Source of the DNA: Asaia bogorensis NBRC 16594
GTDB taxonomy: Bacteria > Pseudomonadota > Alphaproteobacteria > Acetobacterales > Acetobacteraceae
NCBI RefSeq assembly: GCF_001547995.1
Contig: NZ_AP014690.1
Coordinates: forward strand, 3,134,266-3,198,265
Direction: 5' to 3'
Length of the DNA stretch: 64,000 nt
Shown: piece by piece, positions 26,855 through 35,320 of the stretch
How positions within the stretch are numbered: position 1 is the first letter of the stretch
How the letters are laid out: the number at the start of each line of letters is the position of its first letter
Program-made: the position numbers and the translations under genes
Notes under the pieces: generated by a model
What the model saw: the letters and a program-made list of their open reading frames with translations, nothing else
Database searches by the model: none
Told to the model about the DNA's origin: nothing

Positions 26855-28020
26855 CAACTATTTTCATGGCGATAGGGCGAAAGAGCGGCGAGTGCGTCCT
26901 TCTCTTCGAGAATGGCCCGTCTCTCCTCGGCAAGATAGGGCCGCACAGCCCGCGCCAGAGCCGGATCTCGGATAAAGTGGGATGAATAGGTCAGGCTCGG
27001 CAGGTAGCCACGCTGGATCTTGTGCTCACCCTGCGCCCCTGCCTCGACACGAGACAGGCCATGCGTGATGGCAAAATCAATGGCACGGTAATAACACAGC
27101 TCGAAATGCAGGAAGGGCCACTCGCCCTCGCATCCCCAGTTGCGCCCATAGAGCGTATCGCGCCCTGCCAGATTCAACGCTGCTGCCACGGGCTCGCCCT
27201 CGTGCAGGGCCTGCATCAGCACGATTTTCTCACCCAGACGCTCTGACAGACCCGAAAAGAAAGCGCGGGTCAGATAGGCCTGTCCCCATTTGCGGTCGAT
27301 AGTCGCCTGATAGAACCCGTAGAACCGATCCCAGTCGCGGCCGGTGATTTCCGGCCCGCGCAAGGTGCGAAATTCCAGCCCGCATCCCTGTGCATCACGC
27401 CGCTCACGACGGATCGCCTTGCGTTTGCGCGAGGCCAGGGCGTCGAGAAACTGCTCGAAATCCTGATAACCATTGTTATGCCAGTGATATTGCAGGCCCA
27501 GCCGCTCCATCCAGCCATGTGAGGCCAGAGCCTCCTGCTCCTGACCGGTGCAGAATGTCATGTGAATGGAGGACAGACCCAGCTCCTGACAGGCCTGACG
27601 CAGCGCATCGCCAAAGACCCCGCGTACTGTCCCTTCCGTCAGGTGATCATGGGTCAGCCGGACTGGATCGATGAGCAGACGCGGCCCGCTGACAGGAGAA
27701 AACGGGACGGCGATCTGAAGCTTGGGATAATAATCGCCCCCGGCCTGCTCATAAGCGCGCGCCCAGCTCTGGTCGAAAACATATTCGCCGTTGGAGTGAC
27801 CCTTGAGAAACAGGGGGGCTACGGCAACCAGCGCCTCGCCGTTCCTGAGCGCCGCATAACGCGGCAGCCACCCTGTTCTGACCCCGACAGAGCCACTTTC
27901 CTCAAGCGTCAGGAAGAAACCGTGGGACAGAAAGGGGTTATCGTCCCCGGCACAGCGATCCCAGAGAGCGGCGTCAATTTCGGCAATGGACGCATGAAGC
28001 GTCAGGGACCAGTCTGTCAT
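26851..28020 (-). CDS. FemAB-like GNAT-fold protein (DUF482 type)
   Basis: About 389 residues of the peptidogalycan/FemAB-like acyltransferase family. Typical segments: NPFLSHGFFLTLEESGSVG, LFLKGHSNGEYVFDQSWA, the basic stretch SRKRKAIRRERRDA, and near the C-terminus YGRNWGCEGEWPFLHFELCYY and RVEAGAQGEHKIQRGY. The reaction is unknown for this group. The start at 28020 matches family N-termini (TDWSLTLHASIAEIDAALW); in-frame starts at 28029 and 28068 remain possible. Confidence 0.85.
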   Translation of the reverse strand: MTDWSLTLHASIAEIDAALWDRCAGDDNPFLSHGFFLTLEESGSVGVRTGWLPRYAALRNGEALVAVAPLFLKGHSNGEYVFDQSWARAYEQAGGDYYPKLQIAVPFSPVSGPRLLIDPVRLTHDHLTEGTVRGVFGDALRQACQELGLSSIHMTFCTGQEQEALASHGWMERLGLQYHWHNNGYQDFEQFLDALASRKRKAIRRERRDAQGCGLEFRTLRGPEITGRDWDRFYGFYQATIDRKWGQAYLTRAFFSGLSERLGEKIVLMQALHEGEPVAAALNLAGRDTLYGRNWGCEGEWPFLHFELCYYRAIDFAITHGLSRVEAGAQGEHKIQRGYLPSLTYSSHFIRDPALARAVRPYLAEERRAILEEKDALAALSPYRHENSC

Positions 28021-28204
28021 GGGCAGCATGTGGTCCGGGCCTGAAGGCAAAACAACCTTGCCCGGCATCTTCAGGCTGCAAAACGTGGTGTTGCGCTTCC
28101 TGCGCGCCTGTCAGGGGTGATTGACCAGCGCAGGGCAGTCCGGAAAAGCGCTGTCAGGCGCGGCAGCAGAAATGCCACGCCCACAGGGCTTTTTTGGGGG
28201 GTGA

Positions 28205-28681
28205 TCAGGCGATTTCGATCAGCGCCTCAACCTCGACCGGCGCATCCAGCGGCAGGGAGGGTACGCCGATGGTGGAACGGGCATGGCGCCCGGCGTCACC
28301 GAACACGGCAACCGCCAGATCGGAGGCGCCATTCATGACGGTGGCGTGCTGCGTGAAATCAGGCGTGCAGGCAATGAACCCACCAAGACGCACAATGCGC
28401 TTTACGCGGGCCAGATCGCCCAGTTCGGCCTGCACCTGTGCGAGAATGTTGAGAAAGCAGAGTTCGGCACATTCACGCCCCAGCTCGGCCGCAACATCCT
28501 CACCCAGCTTGCCCGTGGCCTTGAGCGTACCGCCTGAAAGCGGCAGTTGCCCGGAAACGACCAAAAGTGAGCCCGTGCGTGCCACAGGCACATAGGTTGC
28601 CACCGGGGCTGCGGCCTTGGGCAGTTCAAGCCCAAGAGCGGCCAAACGGGCGGTGGGGGTTTCGTGAGGAGTCTGTGACAT
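28205..28681 (-). CDS. RidA-family protein
   Basis: 158 residues, the longer branch of the YjgF/RidA/UK114 family that deaminates reactive enamines and imines. Family segments: LLVVSGQLPL, CAELCFLNILAQVQAELG, KRIVRLGGFIACTPDF, and the C-terminal IGVPSLPLDAPVEVEALIEI. The arginine expected in the imine-deaminating pocket of canonical RidA is not obvious at the usual position, so catalytic activity is uncertain. AAGGAG lies before the ATG. Confidence 0.9.
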   Translation of the reverse strand: MSQTPHETPTARLAALGLELPKAAAPVATYVPVARTGSLLVVSGQLPLSGGTLKATGKLGEDVAAELGRECAELCFLNILAQVQAELGDLARVKRIVRLGGFIACTPDFTQHATVMNGASDLAVAVFGDAGRHARSTIGVPSLPLDAPVEVEALIEIA

Positions 28682-28719
28682 CGGCTTGTCTCCTTGCAGA
28701 GGGGCTGAGAGGACCTCCC

Positions 28720-30270
28720 TCAGCTGACCAGTCGCAGCCTGCCACGCTCACGCGGCGGAAGATCACCCGGAATATCGAGCGGCAACATCGGATCCTCCTC
28801 GATCACGTGAGGATCTTCGGGTGCGCTGTCGGGCAGACGCTTGCCCAGATAACTATCTGACAACGCCCTGAAGGCATAATCAAGCAGCGATGAGGCATAA
28901 GCCGCCACAGGATCGCCCTCGACCGTACCGGCAGGCCCGAAGCGCGTATGGGCAAACTGCTCAACATACGCCGCCAGCGGAGCACCGTGCTGAAGGCCGA
29001 TGGTCACAGCCTGTCCGACGCTTTCAAGCAGGCCACGCACCATCGCGCTCTCACGACCGGGCGTAAGCGAGATCTCGCCTAGCGAGCCATCCTCATATTC
29101 ACCCGTCCGCAGATAGAGCCGATGCCCGCCAATCGCACTGCGCTGCGTGAACCCGCCGTGACGTGCCGGCAGGGGGCGACGCACACCGCGCTCCAGACGC
29201 GCACGCAAAGGCAGGGGCGACGCCGGATCGGGGCGTGCAGGCATACGATCGACAAACCCGGTCAGGGCGCGATGCATCAGCAGATGGGCATCGGGTCCGG
29301 GCTGGGGCAGGGGGTTTTCGCCCAGTACCGCACGGGCGAACGCGCCTTCCAGCGTCAACCCGCGATGAGCCAGCCGTGACAGGGCACTTGCACGCAGCGT
29401 TCCATCGGCACGCAACGGTGAGAAGATGGGAGCCAGCCCGCATGCCTCGACACCCAACAGGGCATCGACAGGGCCGGGCTGGGAAAAGCCGGTCTCGATC
29501 AGCACCCTGTTGGGCAGATCGGGCAGCGTGTCCTCCATCTCGTCGCGTATCTGGCGCCCTGTAACTTCAAGTCCCGGGATCGGGCAGGAGACGGGAGGCA
29601 GCGGCACCGGCCCTGCACCCTGACGCGCAAGGGAAGTGGCAAGCCAGCACAGATAGCAGGCGGCATCACGCCCGGTCTCACTGTCATAATCGAGCCCCAT
29701 AAGGGCGAGACAGCTATCCAGATTGGTCAGAAGCAGCGTCCCTGCGGGGCCACCCTGAGCCTCCTGCTCGGGTGTCGCGGCGGCAGGACCATCGAAAAGC
29801 GGCAATTCACCGTTGAGCATGGGGCCATTGACCGCATGGAGGCGGCGCAGGGCGCTACAGGCCAGGCGAATGAGCGTGACAAAGGCCTCGCCGTTGAAAT
29901 CACCCTCCTGAACAAAAGCCGCCAGATTGACTACGAACCCGCTGCGACGATCGACCTGCCCCTGCCAGAGTGGCGCCATCGGCGCCATCTGTCGTTCCAG
30001 CAACGCGGCTGCCAGCGCAGCGCCAAGACCGGCACTGCCGACTGAATCACCCGGCAGCGCAGGCAGGCTGGTCAGCCGGTCGAGCCAGCGTGCGGCCTCG
30101 CTCGAAAGGCGCAGGGCGCCAGTCGATGCCGAAAGCTGCAAAAGCGCTATCGCCGCTTCGTCTTCCCAGCTTGCAGGAAGGGTTACGGCGCGCAGGGCGA
30201 GATCGTCCGGATCGGCAGCGACATGCGTTGTGCGCATACGCACCCCGTTCCAATGGAGAAGCGTTGTCAT
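28720..30270 (-). CDS. TSCPD-domain protein related to B12-dependent ribonucleotide reductase C-terminus
   Basis: 516 residues. The C-terminal 130 residues (RRPLPARHGGFTQRSAIGGHRLYLRTGEYEDGSLGEI..., SVGQAVTIGLQHGAPL, YVEQFAHTRFGPAG) closely follow the end of adenosylcobalamin-dependent reductase NrdJ before its terminal cysteines. The N-terminal 350 residues keep some reductase-like stretches (FVTLIRLACSALRRLHAVN, CYLCWLATSLARQ), but I find no catalytic NCxE-type centre or radical-site motif. Probably a non-catalytic paralogue; regulatory role is a guess. The start ATG 30270 is chosen by sequence character; the frame is open upstream. Confidence 0.75.
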   Translation of the reverse strand: MTTLLHWNGVRMRTTHVAADPDDLALRAVTLPASWEDEAAIALLQLSASTGALRLSSEAARWLDRLTSLPALPGDSVGSAGLGAALAAALLERQMAPMAPLWQGQVDRRSGFVVNLAAFVQEGDFNGEAFVTLIRLACSALRRLHAVNGPMLNGELPLFDGPAAATPEQEAQGGPAGTLLLTNLDSCLALMGLDYDSETGRDAACYLCWLATSLARQGAGPVPLPPVSCPIPGLEVTGRQIRDEMEDTLPDLPNRVLIETGFSQPGPVDALLGVEACGLAPIFSPLRADGTLRASALSRLAHRGLTLEGAFARAVLGENPLPQPGPDAHLLMHRALTGFVDRMPARPDPASPLPLRARLERGVRRPLPARHGGFTQRSAIGGHRLYLRTGEYEDGSLGEISLTPGRESAMVRGLLESVGQAVTIGLQHGAPLAAYVEQFAHTRFGPAGTVEGDPVAAYASSLLDYAFRALSDSYLGKRLPDSAPEDPHVIEEDPMLPLDIPGDLPPRERGRLRLVS

Positions 30271-30327
30271 ACCCTTGAATCTAGGCATCGACTCGGGCCG
30301 GGAAAAGGGTGTTTCGGCACCGCCCAC

Positions 30328-30366
30328 AGGGGATAATGGTCCGCAAAATGGGGATATGGTGGATAA
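30328..30366. promoter_or_regulatory. Cluster of DnaA-box-like sites
   Basis: On the minus strand three 9-mers resemble the DnaA box TTATCCACA: TTATCCACC (30358-30366, 8 of 9), directly followed by ATATCCCCA (30349-30357, 6 of 9), and TTATCCCCT (30328-30336, 7 of 9). They lie in the 218-base divergent region between the TSCPD gene and mlaD. Nrd operons of other bacteria are DnaA-controlled; here the link is only suggested. Confidence 0.35.
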
Positions 30367-30488
30367 CATTCCCGCCCCCTGCCAGGGCAGGGTGATGGAC
30401 GCTTGCGAGCGAAGCCTGTAGGACTGGCAGGGTTGTCTTTCAACAGCGCACCCTTTCTGGGGTCCAAGCCTGCGAGTTGCCAAATCCC

Positions 30489-30989
30489 ATGAGTTCACTG
30501 TCTGGCGTGCGCCCCCGTCGCGATCTTCTCGAACTGACGACCGGTTTCGTGGTTCTTGCGATCCTGGCGGCCCTGCTTGCCCTTGCCGTTCTGGGCCGTC
30601 ATCAGGGTGGCAGCGACGGCTATACGCTCAAGGCCGTTTTCAACCAGATCGATGGCCTTTCGGTCGGGTCGGATGTCCGTCTGGCCGGCATCACGGTGGG
30701 CCATGTCACCTCCGAGCAGGTCGATCCGAAAAGCTATCGTGCGCAGGTCAGCTTCACGGTACGCAATGGCATCAATCTGCCAACCGACAGCGCCGCCATC
30801 GTGACGTCTGACAGCCTGCTTGGAGGGAAGTATATTGCTCTCTCCCCTGGCGGCGATGAAAAGAACCTGACACCCGGCTCCGTCGTAGGGCAGACCCAGG
30901 GGGCCATCAGCCTCGAACAGCTTCTGAGCAAGTTCATTTTCTCGGTGACGGACTCGCTCGACAAGAGCCGCAAGGCCGCCACCCCATGA
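30489..30989 (+). CDS. mlaD: MlaD-type MCE-domain lipid transport protein
   Basis: Periplasmic, inner-membrane-anchored substrate-binding component of the Mla phospholipid system. One N-terminal membrane helix (LTTGFVVLAILAALLALAVLG), then an MCE domain (LKAVFNQIDGLSVGSDVRLAGITVGHV...SLLGGKYIALSPGG). 166 residues. The mlaE and mlaF partners are not in this window. It is the first gene of a block with a small protein and a DUF2155 protein, as in many Alphaproteobacteria. Confidence 0.92.
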   Translation: MSSLSGVRPRRDLLELTTGFVVLAILAALLALAVLGRHQGGSDGYTLKAVFNQIDGLSVGSDVRLAGITVGHVTSEQVDPKSYRAQVSFTVRNGINLPTDSAAIVTSDSLLGGKYIALSPGGDEKNLTPGSVVGQTQGAISLEQLLSKFIFSVTDSLDKSRKAATP

Positions 30990-31192
30990 GCGAGGCGACG
31001 CCCTGGACCGACCGCAACGGCACCCCGATTGCCTGCGTGGAGAAACTCAAGGTCCTGCGTGAAAACGACACCGAGCTGCGCCAGACGCTGCAGGACGTGT
31101 TCGAGGATGCCCTGCTGATGGGTGTCGCCCCCGATGTCATGCGCCGCCATCTGGCTGGCATGATCGACGCGCTGGAAGAACTCAATCCATGA
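30986..31192 (+). CDS. Small conserved hypothetical protein
   Basis: 68 residues, acidic and helical (VEKLKVLRENDTELRQTLQDVFEDALLMG), cytoplasmic. Its ATG overlaps the mlaD stop by four bases, and the next gene begins two bases after its stop, so it is embedded in the mlaD-DUF2155 operon. No family recognised; NDUFA12 often sits at this place in other alphas, but this sequence does not look like it. Confidence 0.75.
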   Translation: MSEATPWTDRNGTPIACVEKLKVLRENDTELRQTLQDVFEDALLMGVAPDVMRRHLAGMIDALEELNP

Positions 31193-31193
31193 A

Positions 31194-32105
31194 ATGCGCC
31201 CTATGAAACGCACCGGGATACACGCTCTTGTCCAGACACAGGGCCACAAGCGCGTCCTGCGTTTGTCCAACCTTGCGCCTCTGGCTGTCATTGCCCTGAT
31301 GACTGCCCCTTCCATGCCCGCTCTGGCGGCGGAAGCCGTCGCGCCTCCGGTGATGTATCCGGCTGGTTTGTGGCAAGGTCGCGGTGAAGCCGTGATCCGC
31401 GTTCTCAACCGGACCGACTCCCATATCGAGACAATGACCATTCCGGTTGGCGGGCAGGCGCAATATCGCAGCCTGCATCTTGGCGTCACGCGCTGCGTCG
31501 AACGCCCCGAAACCCTGCCGAGCAATGCGGCAGCCCTCATCACCACCAGTGACGACACGGACCCCGGTGCCCATTACACGGGCTGGATTCTGGCGCAGGA
31601 ACCTTCACTCGGCACCTATAAGAGCGCGCTCTACGGCATTTCAGTGGTTGCATGCTCCGGCCCGAAGGCCGACCCCACACTCGCCCCCCTGCCGCAGCCG
31701 GTCGTGCCTGTTCTGGGCGCGAATACGCCTGATAGTGCCCAGAGCCAGCCGGGCGATCTGAACGATCCGTCGCAGGGTTCCGCCGCGTTGCCTGTGCGCT
31801 CCGGCACACTTCCGGCAAATGGTGGCAACCCGGCCAGTGGCGCTTCGGCCGGGCCGACCCGCCTTACGCCGCTCGGTGACCCTGCAAACAGCTCACGCCC
31901 CATGGGAGGGGCTTACAGTCAGCCCACCCGCAACGAGACGAGCCAGGGACAATCGCTCCCTCGCCCCCCCAAGTCTCCTTCGTCCAGCGCCGATCAGGGT
32001 GGTCCCATGCAACTGGCGCCCCTTTCAGGCGGGCCGGTATCAAACGGCACGCCATCGAATGGCAGTGGCCAACCCCTTCCGCCTCCCCAGCCCTACGGAC
32101 AGTAA
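31194..32105 (+). CDS. DUF2155-containing periplasmic protein with Pro/Ser-rich tail
   Basis: 303 residues. Signal peptide ending PALAA near residue 46, a DUF2155 domain (AVIRVLNRTDSHIETMTIPVGG, RPETLPSNAAALITT, GWILAQEPSLGTYKSALYGISVVACSG) at about 60-160, then a 140-residue low-complexity tail of Pro, Ser, Gly and Gln. The domain is restricted to Alphaproteobacteria and is nearly always near mlaD. The long tail is unusual and suggests a linker to the cell envelope. Confidence 0.85.
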   Translation: MRPMKRTGIHALVQTQGHKRVLRLSNLAPLAVIALMTAPSMPALAAEAVAPPVMYPAGLWQGRGEAVIRVLNRTDSHIETMTIPVGGQAQYRSLHLGVTRCVERPETLPSNAAALITTSDDTDPGAHYTGWILAQEPSLGTYKSALYGISVVACSGPKADPTLAPLPQPVVPVLGANTPDSAQSQPGDLNDPSQGSAALPVRSGTLPANGGNPASGASAGPTRLTPLGDPANSSRPMGGAYSQPTRNETSQGQSLPRPPKSPSSSADQGGPMQLAPLSGGPVSNGTPSNGSGQPLPPPQPYGQ

Positions 32106-32298
32106 CGTCACGGGCCTGCCCATCGACGGCGTGGCACCCGGTCGCCATGCCGTCCGACAGGACCGATCCAGTGTCGCGGATCGGGTGCAAAGCAACAAAA
32201 TGACATGACGACCATATTCTGATCAGATTTGGGGCTGATAACGCAGCTGTGCCTGTATTTCGGTGCAACCGCGTATCAATGAGGAAGTTATCAAACCC

Positions 32299-33042
32299 AT
32301 GACAACCCCCTCTCCCACGGCGACTCCGTCATCTGGCCCAATCGCGCCCTCTGCGGATCACGCAGCCTTTCTGCTCGATTTCGACGGGACTTTGGTCGAT
32401 ATTGCCCCCACACCGGCTTCTGTTCGGGTCGAGCCCGGCCTGATCGAGACGCTGCTGCGCCTCAGAGACCGTTGCGGCGGTGCGCTTGCCATCGTTAGCG
32501 GGCGTCCGATCGAACAGATCGACCATTTTCTGCCCGGTATCCCGACCGCTGTTGCAGGCGAGCATGGGCTTACCCTGCGCCGCAGCCTCGATGGACAGGA
32601 AGAACCTGTTGTCACAACGCCCCTGCCCCCGGAATGGCAAAGCCGTGCCGAAGCCCTGACAGGGCGTTTCCCCAATACGGCGCTCGAACGCAAGAAGGCG
32701 GGGCTCGTGCTGCATTATCGCGGCAATCCCGACGCTGGCAGCCTTTTCGAGCAGGAAATCATCGCATGGCTGGCGGGTCAGGATGATTTTGAAATCCATC
32801 CGTCCAAGATGGCCTGGGAAATCCGCCTCGCCGGTATTCACAAGGGCAATGCCGTCGAGGCTCTGATGGCGCAGCCTCCTTTCGCCGGACGCGTGCCGGT
32901 TTTTGTCGGAGACGATGTGACTGACATGGACGGCGTTCGGGCCGCCAAGGCCCTTGGCGGGTTCGGTTATCTCATTCCTGATGACTTCCCGACCGCCCAT
33001 GAATTCAGGGCATGGCTTGCCCGTTATGTGGAGACTGCCTGA
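32299..33042 (+). CDS. otsB: Trehalose-6-phosphate phosphatase
   Basis: HAD-superfamily phosphatase completing trehalose synthesis. Motif I is DFDGTLVDI (about residues 26-34), motif II SGRPIEQID, and motif IV GDDVTDMDG; the cap carries HGLTLR and HPSKMAWEIR. 247 residues from the ATG at 32299, with GAGGAA upstream; an in-frame GTG at 32263 is possible. Its stop overlaps the otsA start by one base (TGATG). Confidence 0.95.
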   Translation: MTTPSPTATPSSGPIAPSADHAAFLLDFDGTLVDIAPTPASVRVEPGLIETLLRLRDRCGGALAIVSGRPIEQIDHFLPGIPTAVAGEHGLTLRRSLDGQEEPVVTTPLPPEWQSRAEALTGRFPNTALERKKAGLVLHYRGNPDAGSLFEQEIIAWLAGQDDFEIHPSKMAWEIRLAGIHKGNAVEALMAQPPFAGRVPVFVGDDVTDMDGVRAAKALGGFGYLIPDDFPTAHEFRAWLARYVETA

Positions 33043-34385
33043 TGGGTCGCCTCGTCGTTGTTTCCAATCGTGTCCCTGCCCCGCGTGAACGCAGCCAGCC
33101 TGCAGGTGGTCTGGCTGTGGGCGTACGCGATGCCGTGCGTGGCACGGAGAGCCTCTGGTTTGGCTGGTCAGGCCGCCACACCACGCAATCCCGCGAGCAG
33201 ACGGCCAAGCTCGACACCCATGAGAGCTGCACCTATGCCACGATCGATCTGACGCGCAGCGAGTACGAGCATTTCTACGAGAAATTCTCCAACGGGCTGC
33301 TTTGGCCGCTCTGCCACTATCGTATCGGGATCATCGACTACAAACGGATCGATTATCAGGTCTATCGCGAGGTCAATGCCCTCTTTGCCGATCAGCTCGT
33401 TCCGCTCTTGCGCGAGGACGATACGCTCTGGGTCCATGACTACCATCTCTTCCCGCTGGGCGCGAAGCTGCGTCGGCGTGGCATAAAGGCCAAGATCGGC
33501 TTTTTCCTGCATATCCCATTCCCGCCCTGGAGCGTGACACGCGTGCTTCCCTGCGCTGAGGAAATGCTGCGTGAGATGGCTGCCTATGACCTCATCGGTG
33601 TGCAGACCGAGGAAGATGCCCGCAACATGAACGGGTGCTTCGAAGCCAATAATCTGCCCAACCGCGCCGTTCATTTCCCGATTGGCATCGACCCGGTCGA
33701 ATTCAACGAGCAGGCCGAACAGAATGTCATGGCCGAGGAGGTTCAGCGCCTCCAGGCGTCCCTTCGTGGCCGCAAGCTCATCCTTGGCGTGGATCGCCTC
33801 GACTACTCCAAGGGGATCCCGGAGCGCATCCACGGCTACGAGACTTTTCTCAACCGCTACCCCGAGCATAAGGGTGAGACGGTCCTTCTGCAGATCACAC
33901 CCGTCTCACGCGCCGGTGTTGCCAGCTATCGTGCGCTGCGTCGTGAGCTTGATGAGATGGCAGGGCATATCAATGCCATGCATGGTAACTTCGACTGGTC
34001 ACCCATTCGCTACCTCACCCAATCTGTCCCGCGCGAGGTTCTGGCCGGATTCCACCGCATTGCCGATGTGGCACTTGTCACCCCGTTGCGCGATGGCATG
34101 AATCTCGTGGCCAAGGAATTTGTCGCAGCGCAGAGCGCCGATGATCCGGGCGCCCTCATCCTGTCATCGCTCGCCGGTGCTGCGCCCGAAATGGAGCAGG
34201 CCCTTATGGTGAACCCGTATGATCACGAGGGCATTGCCGATGCGATCCATGCCGGGATCACAATGAGTCTTGAAGAGCGGCAAAGACGCTGGCAGGCTCT
34301 ACATTACGACGTCACCCAGAATACCGCAGCAAACTGGGCCGATCGTTTTCTTGAAATGCTCAGAGAGACCGAAAGACAGGAATGA
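33042..34385 (+). CDS. otsA: Alpha,alpha-trehalose-phosphate synthase
   Basis: GT20 glycosyltransferase joining UDP-glucose and glucose-6-phosphate. Motifs: RLVVVSNRVP at the N-terminus, GGLAVGVRDA, WVHDYHLFPLG, FLHIPFPPWS, VDRLDYSKGIPERI and the terminal PLRDGMNLVAKEFVA. 447 residues. Translationally coupled to otsB, and its stop overlaps dsbB by four bases, giving an otsB-otsA-dsbB unit. Trehalose is a compatible solute and desiccation protectant. Confidence 0.97.
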   Translation: MGRLVVVSNRVPAPRERSQPAGGLAVGVRDAVRGTESLWFGWSGRHTTQSREQTAKLDTHESCTYATIDLTRSEYEHFYEKFSNGLLWPLCHYRIGIIDYKRIDYQVYREVNALFADQLVPLLREDDTLWVHDYHLFPLGAKLRRRGIKAKIGFFLHIPFPPWSVTRVLPCAEEMLREMAAYDLIGVQTEEDARNMNGCFEANNLPNRAVHFPIGIDPVEFNEQAEQNVMAEEVQRLQASLRGRKLILGVDRLDYSKGIPERIHGYETFLNRYPEHKGETVLLQITPVSRAGVASYRALRRELDEMAGHINAMHGNFDWSPIRYLTQSVPREVLAGFHRIADVALVTPLRDGMNLVAKEFVAAQSADDPGALILSSLAGAAPEMEQALMVNPYDHEGIADAIHAGITMSLEERQRRWQALHYDVTQNTAANWADRFLEMLRETERQE

Positions 34386-34882
34386 TTGCTCGACTGACCG
34401 GTGGATTACTGTTTTTCGCCGGTATGGCCGCAATTGGCGTCGCCTGGTGGGCCGAGCACGTGCTCGGCTATGCCCCGTGCGAGCTTTGCCTTATCGAGCG
34501 TGCGCCGTGGCGCATCGTCGCCTTTCTTGGCGTTCTGGCCCTGCTCATCCCGGGTATGGTCGGGTTCTGGGCCACGGTCCTGAGTCTGCCAGCCCTCGCT
34601 GCAGCCGTCATGCTGGCCGGGCTCCATAATGGTGTTGAGCAAAAATGGTGGGAAAGCCCGCTCCCTGCCTGTCACGCACCCGTATTTCATGCAGGTGCCA
34701 GCTTTCGCGAGCGTATGGCCAGTATGCCTCTTCGCCCCGCCAAACCCTGCGATGACCCGACCTATCTCTTTCATCTGCCTGTTTCGATGACGGTCCTTGG
34801 CGGTATTGCTGCCGCGCTGCTTTTCATCCTTGTCAGCTATAGCGTCGTGCTTCAGGCCCGGCGCTGGCACGCGGCACGATGA
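34382..34882 (+). CDS. dsbB: DsbB-family disulfide bond formation protein
   Basis: Four-helix inner-membrane quinone-linked oxidase that reoxidises DsbA. First cysteine pair Cys33/Cys36 in PCELC, second pair Cys97/Cys123 in the periplasmic loop, all four present. 166 residues. The start overlaps the otsA stop (ATGA), an unusual coupling to trehalose synthesis; dsbA is not in this window. Confidence 0.92.
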   Translation: MIARLTGGLLFFAGMAAIGVAWWAEHVLGYAPCELCLIERAPWRIVAFLGVLALLIPGMVGFWATVLSLPALAAAVMLAGLHNGVEQKWWESPLPACHAPVFHAGASFRERMASMPLRPAKPCDDPTYLFHLPVSMTVLGGIAAALLFILVSYSVVLQARRWHAAR

Positions 34883-35186
34883 ACCGGTAGCGGTTTCCGC
34901 CTGAGACGCCCAATCCCCGTCGGAACGGATAGAGGCTGGCAGGGCTCGGGAGATTGTCCGGTTCCGAGGCCACGCAAGAAGAGCGCCAACCTCTGTCCGC
35001 AGCGGGTCCTGCGCCTGCAATCCCCGCCCTGATCATCGGAGCTAAGGCATCTGGCACCTCGCCGTCTATGTTCGCTATCCTGAGAATTTTCATCCTAGGC
35101 GGGTGAGAATCTTATTTTCCAATCGCGGTAGCAAGAATAATGGGTGTTTTTCACCATATTATGATTCATGCCGCCATTAGGTAATA
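34883..35186. other. Intergenic region without a recognisable gene
   Basis: Between dsbB and the sigma-54 promoter. The first 200 bases are GC-rich with no frame I believe; from about 35100 the sequence turns AT-rich, as expected for an upstream regulatory region. Confidence 0.5.
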
Positions 35187-35266
35187 ATTTGTCGCACACA
35201 AATCGGCATAACAACAAAAAAATTCCGGAATAACGCCCGTAAATCGAGTTTGGCACGATGCTTGCA
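35187..35266 (+). promoter_or_regulatory. Sigma-54 promoter with upstream palindrome
   Basis: TTGGCACGATGCTTGCA (35250-35266) matches the RpoN consensus YTGGCACGRNNNTTGCW at every position, with the -24 GG at 35252-35253 and -12 GC at 35264-35265. About fifty bases upstream is the palindrome ATTTGT/ACAAAT (35187-35192 and 35198-35203) in AT-rich DNA, a candidate site for an enhancer-binding activator. The next gene starts at 35321. Confidence 0.8.
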
Positions 35267-35320
35267 AGAGAGAAATCAGACCATCAGGCAAAGGGCCTGA
35301 GGCACATAGGGATTTCAATC

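Noticed and set aside
28178..28194. Rightward terminator GCCC-ACA-GGGC with six T
   Set aside because: The stem is only four base pairs and no rightward gene ends nearby.
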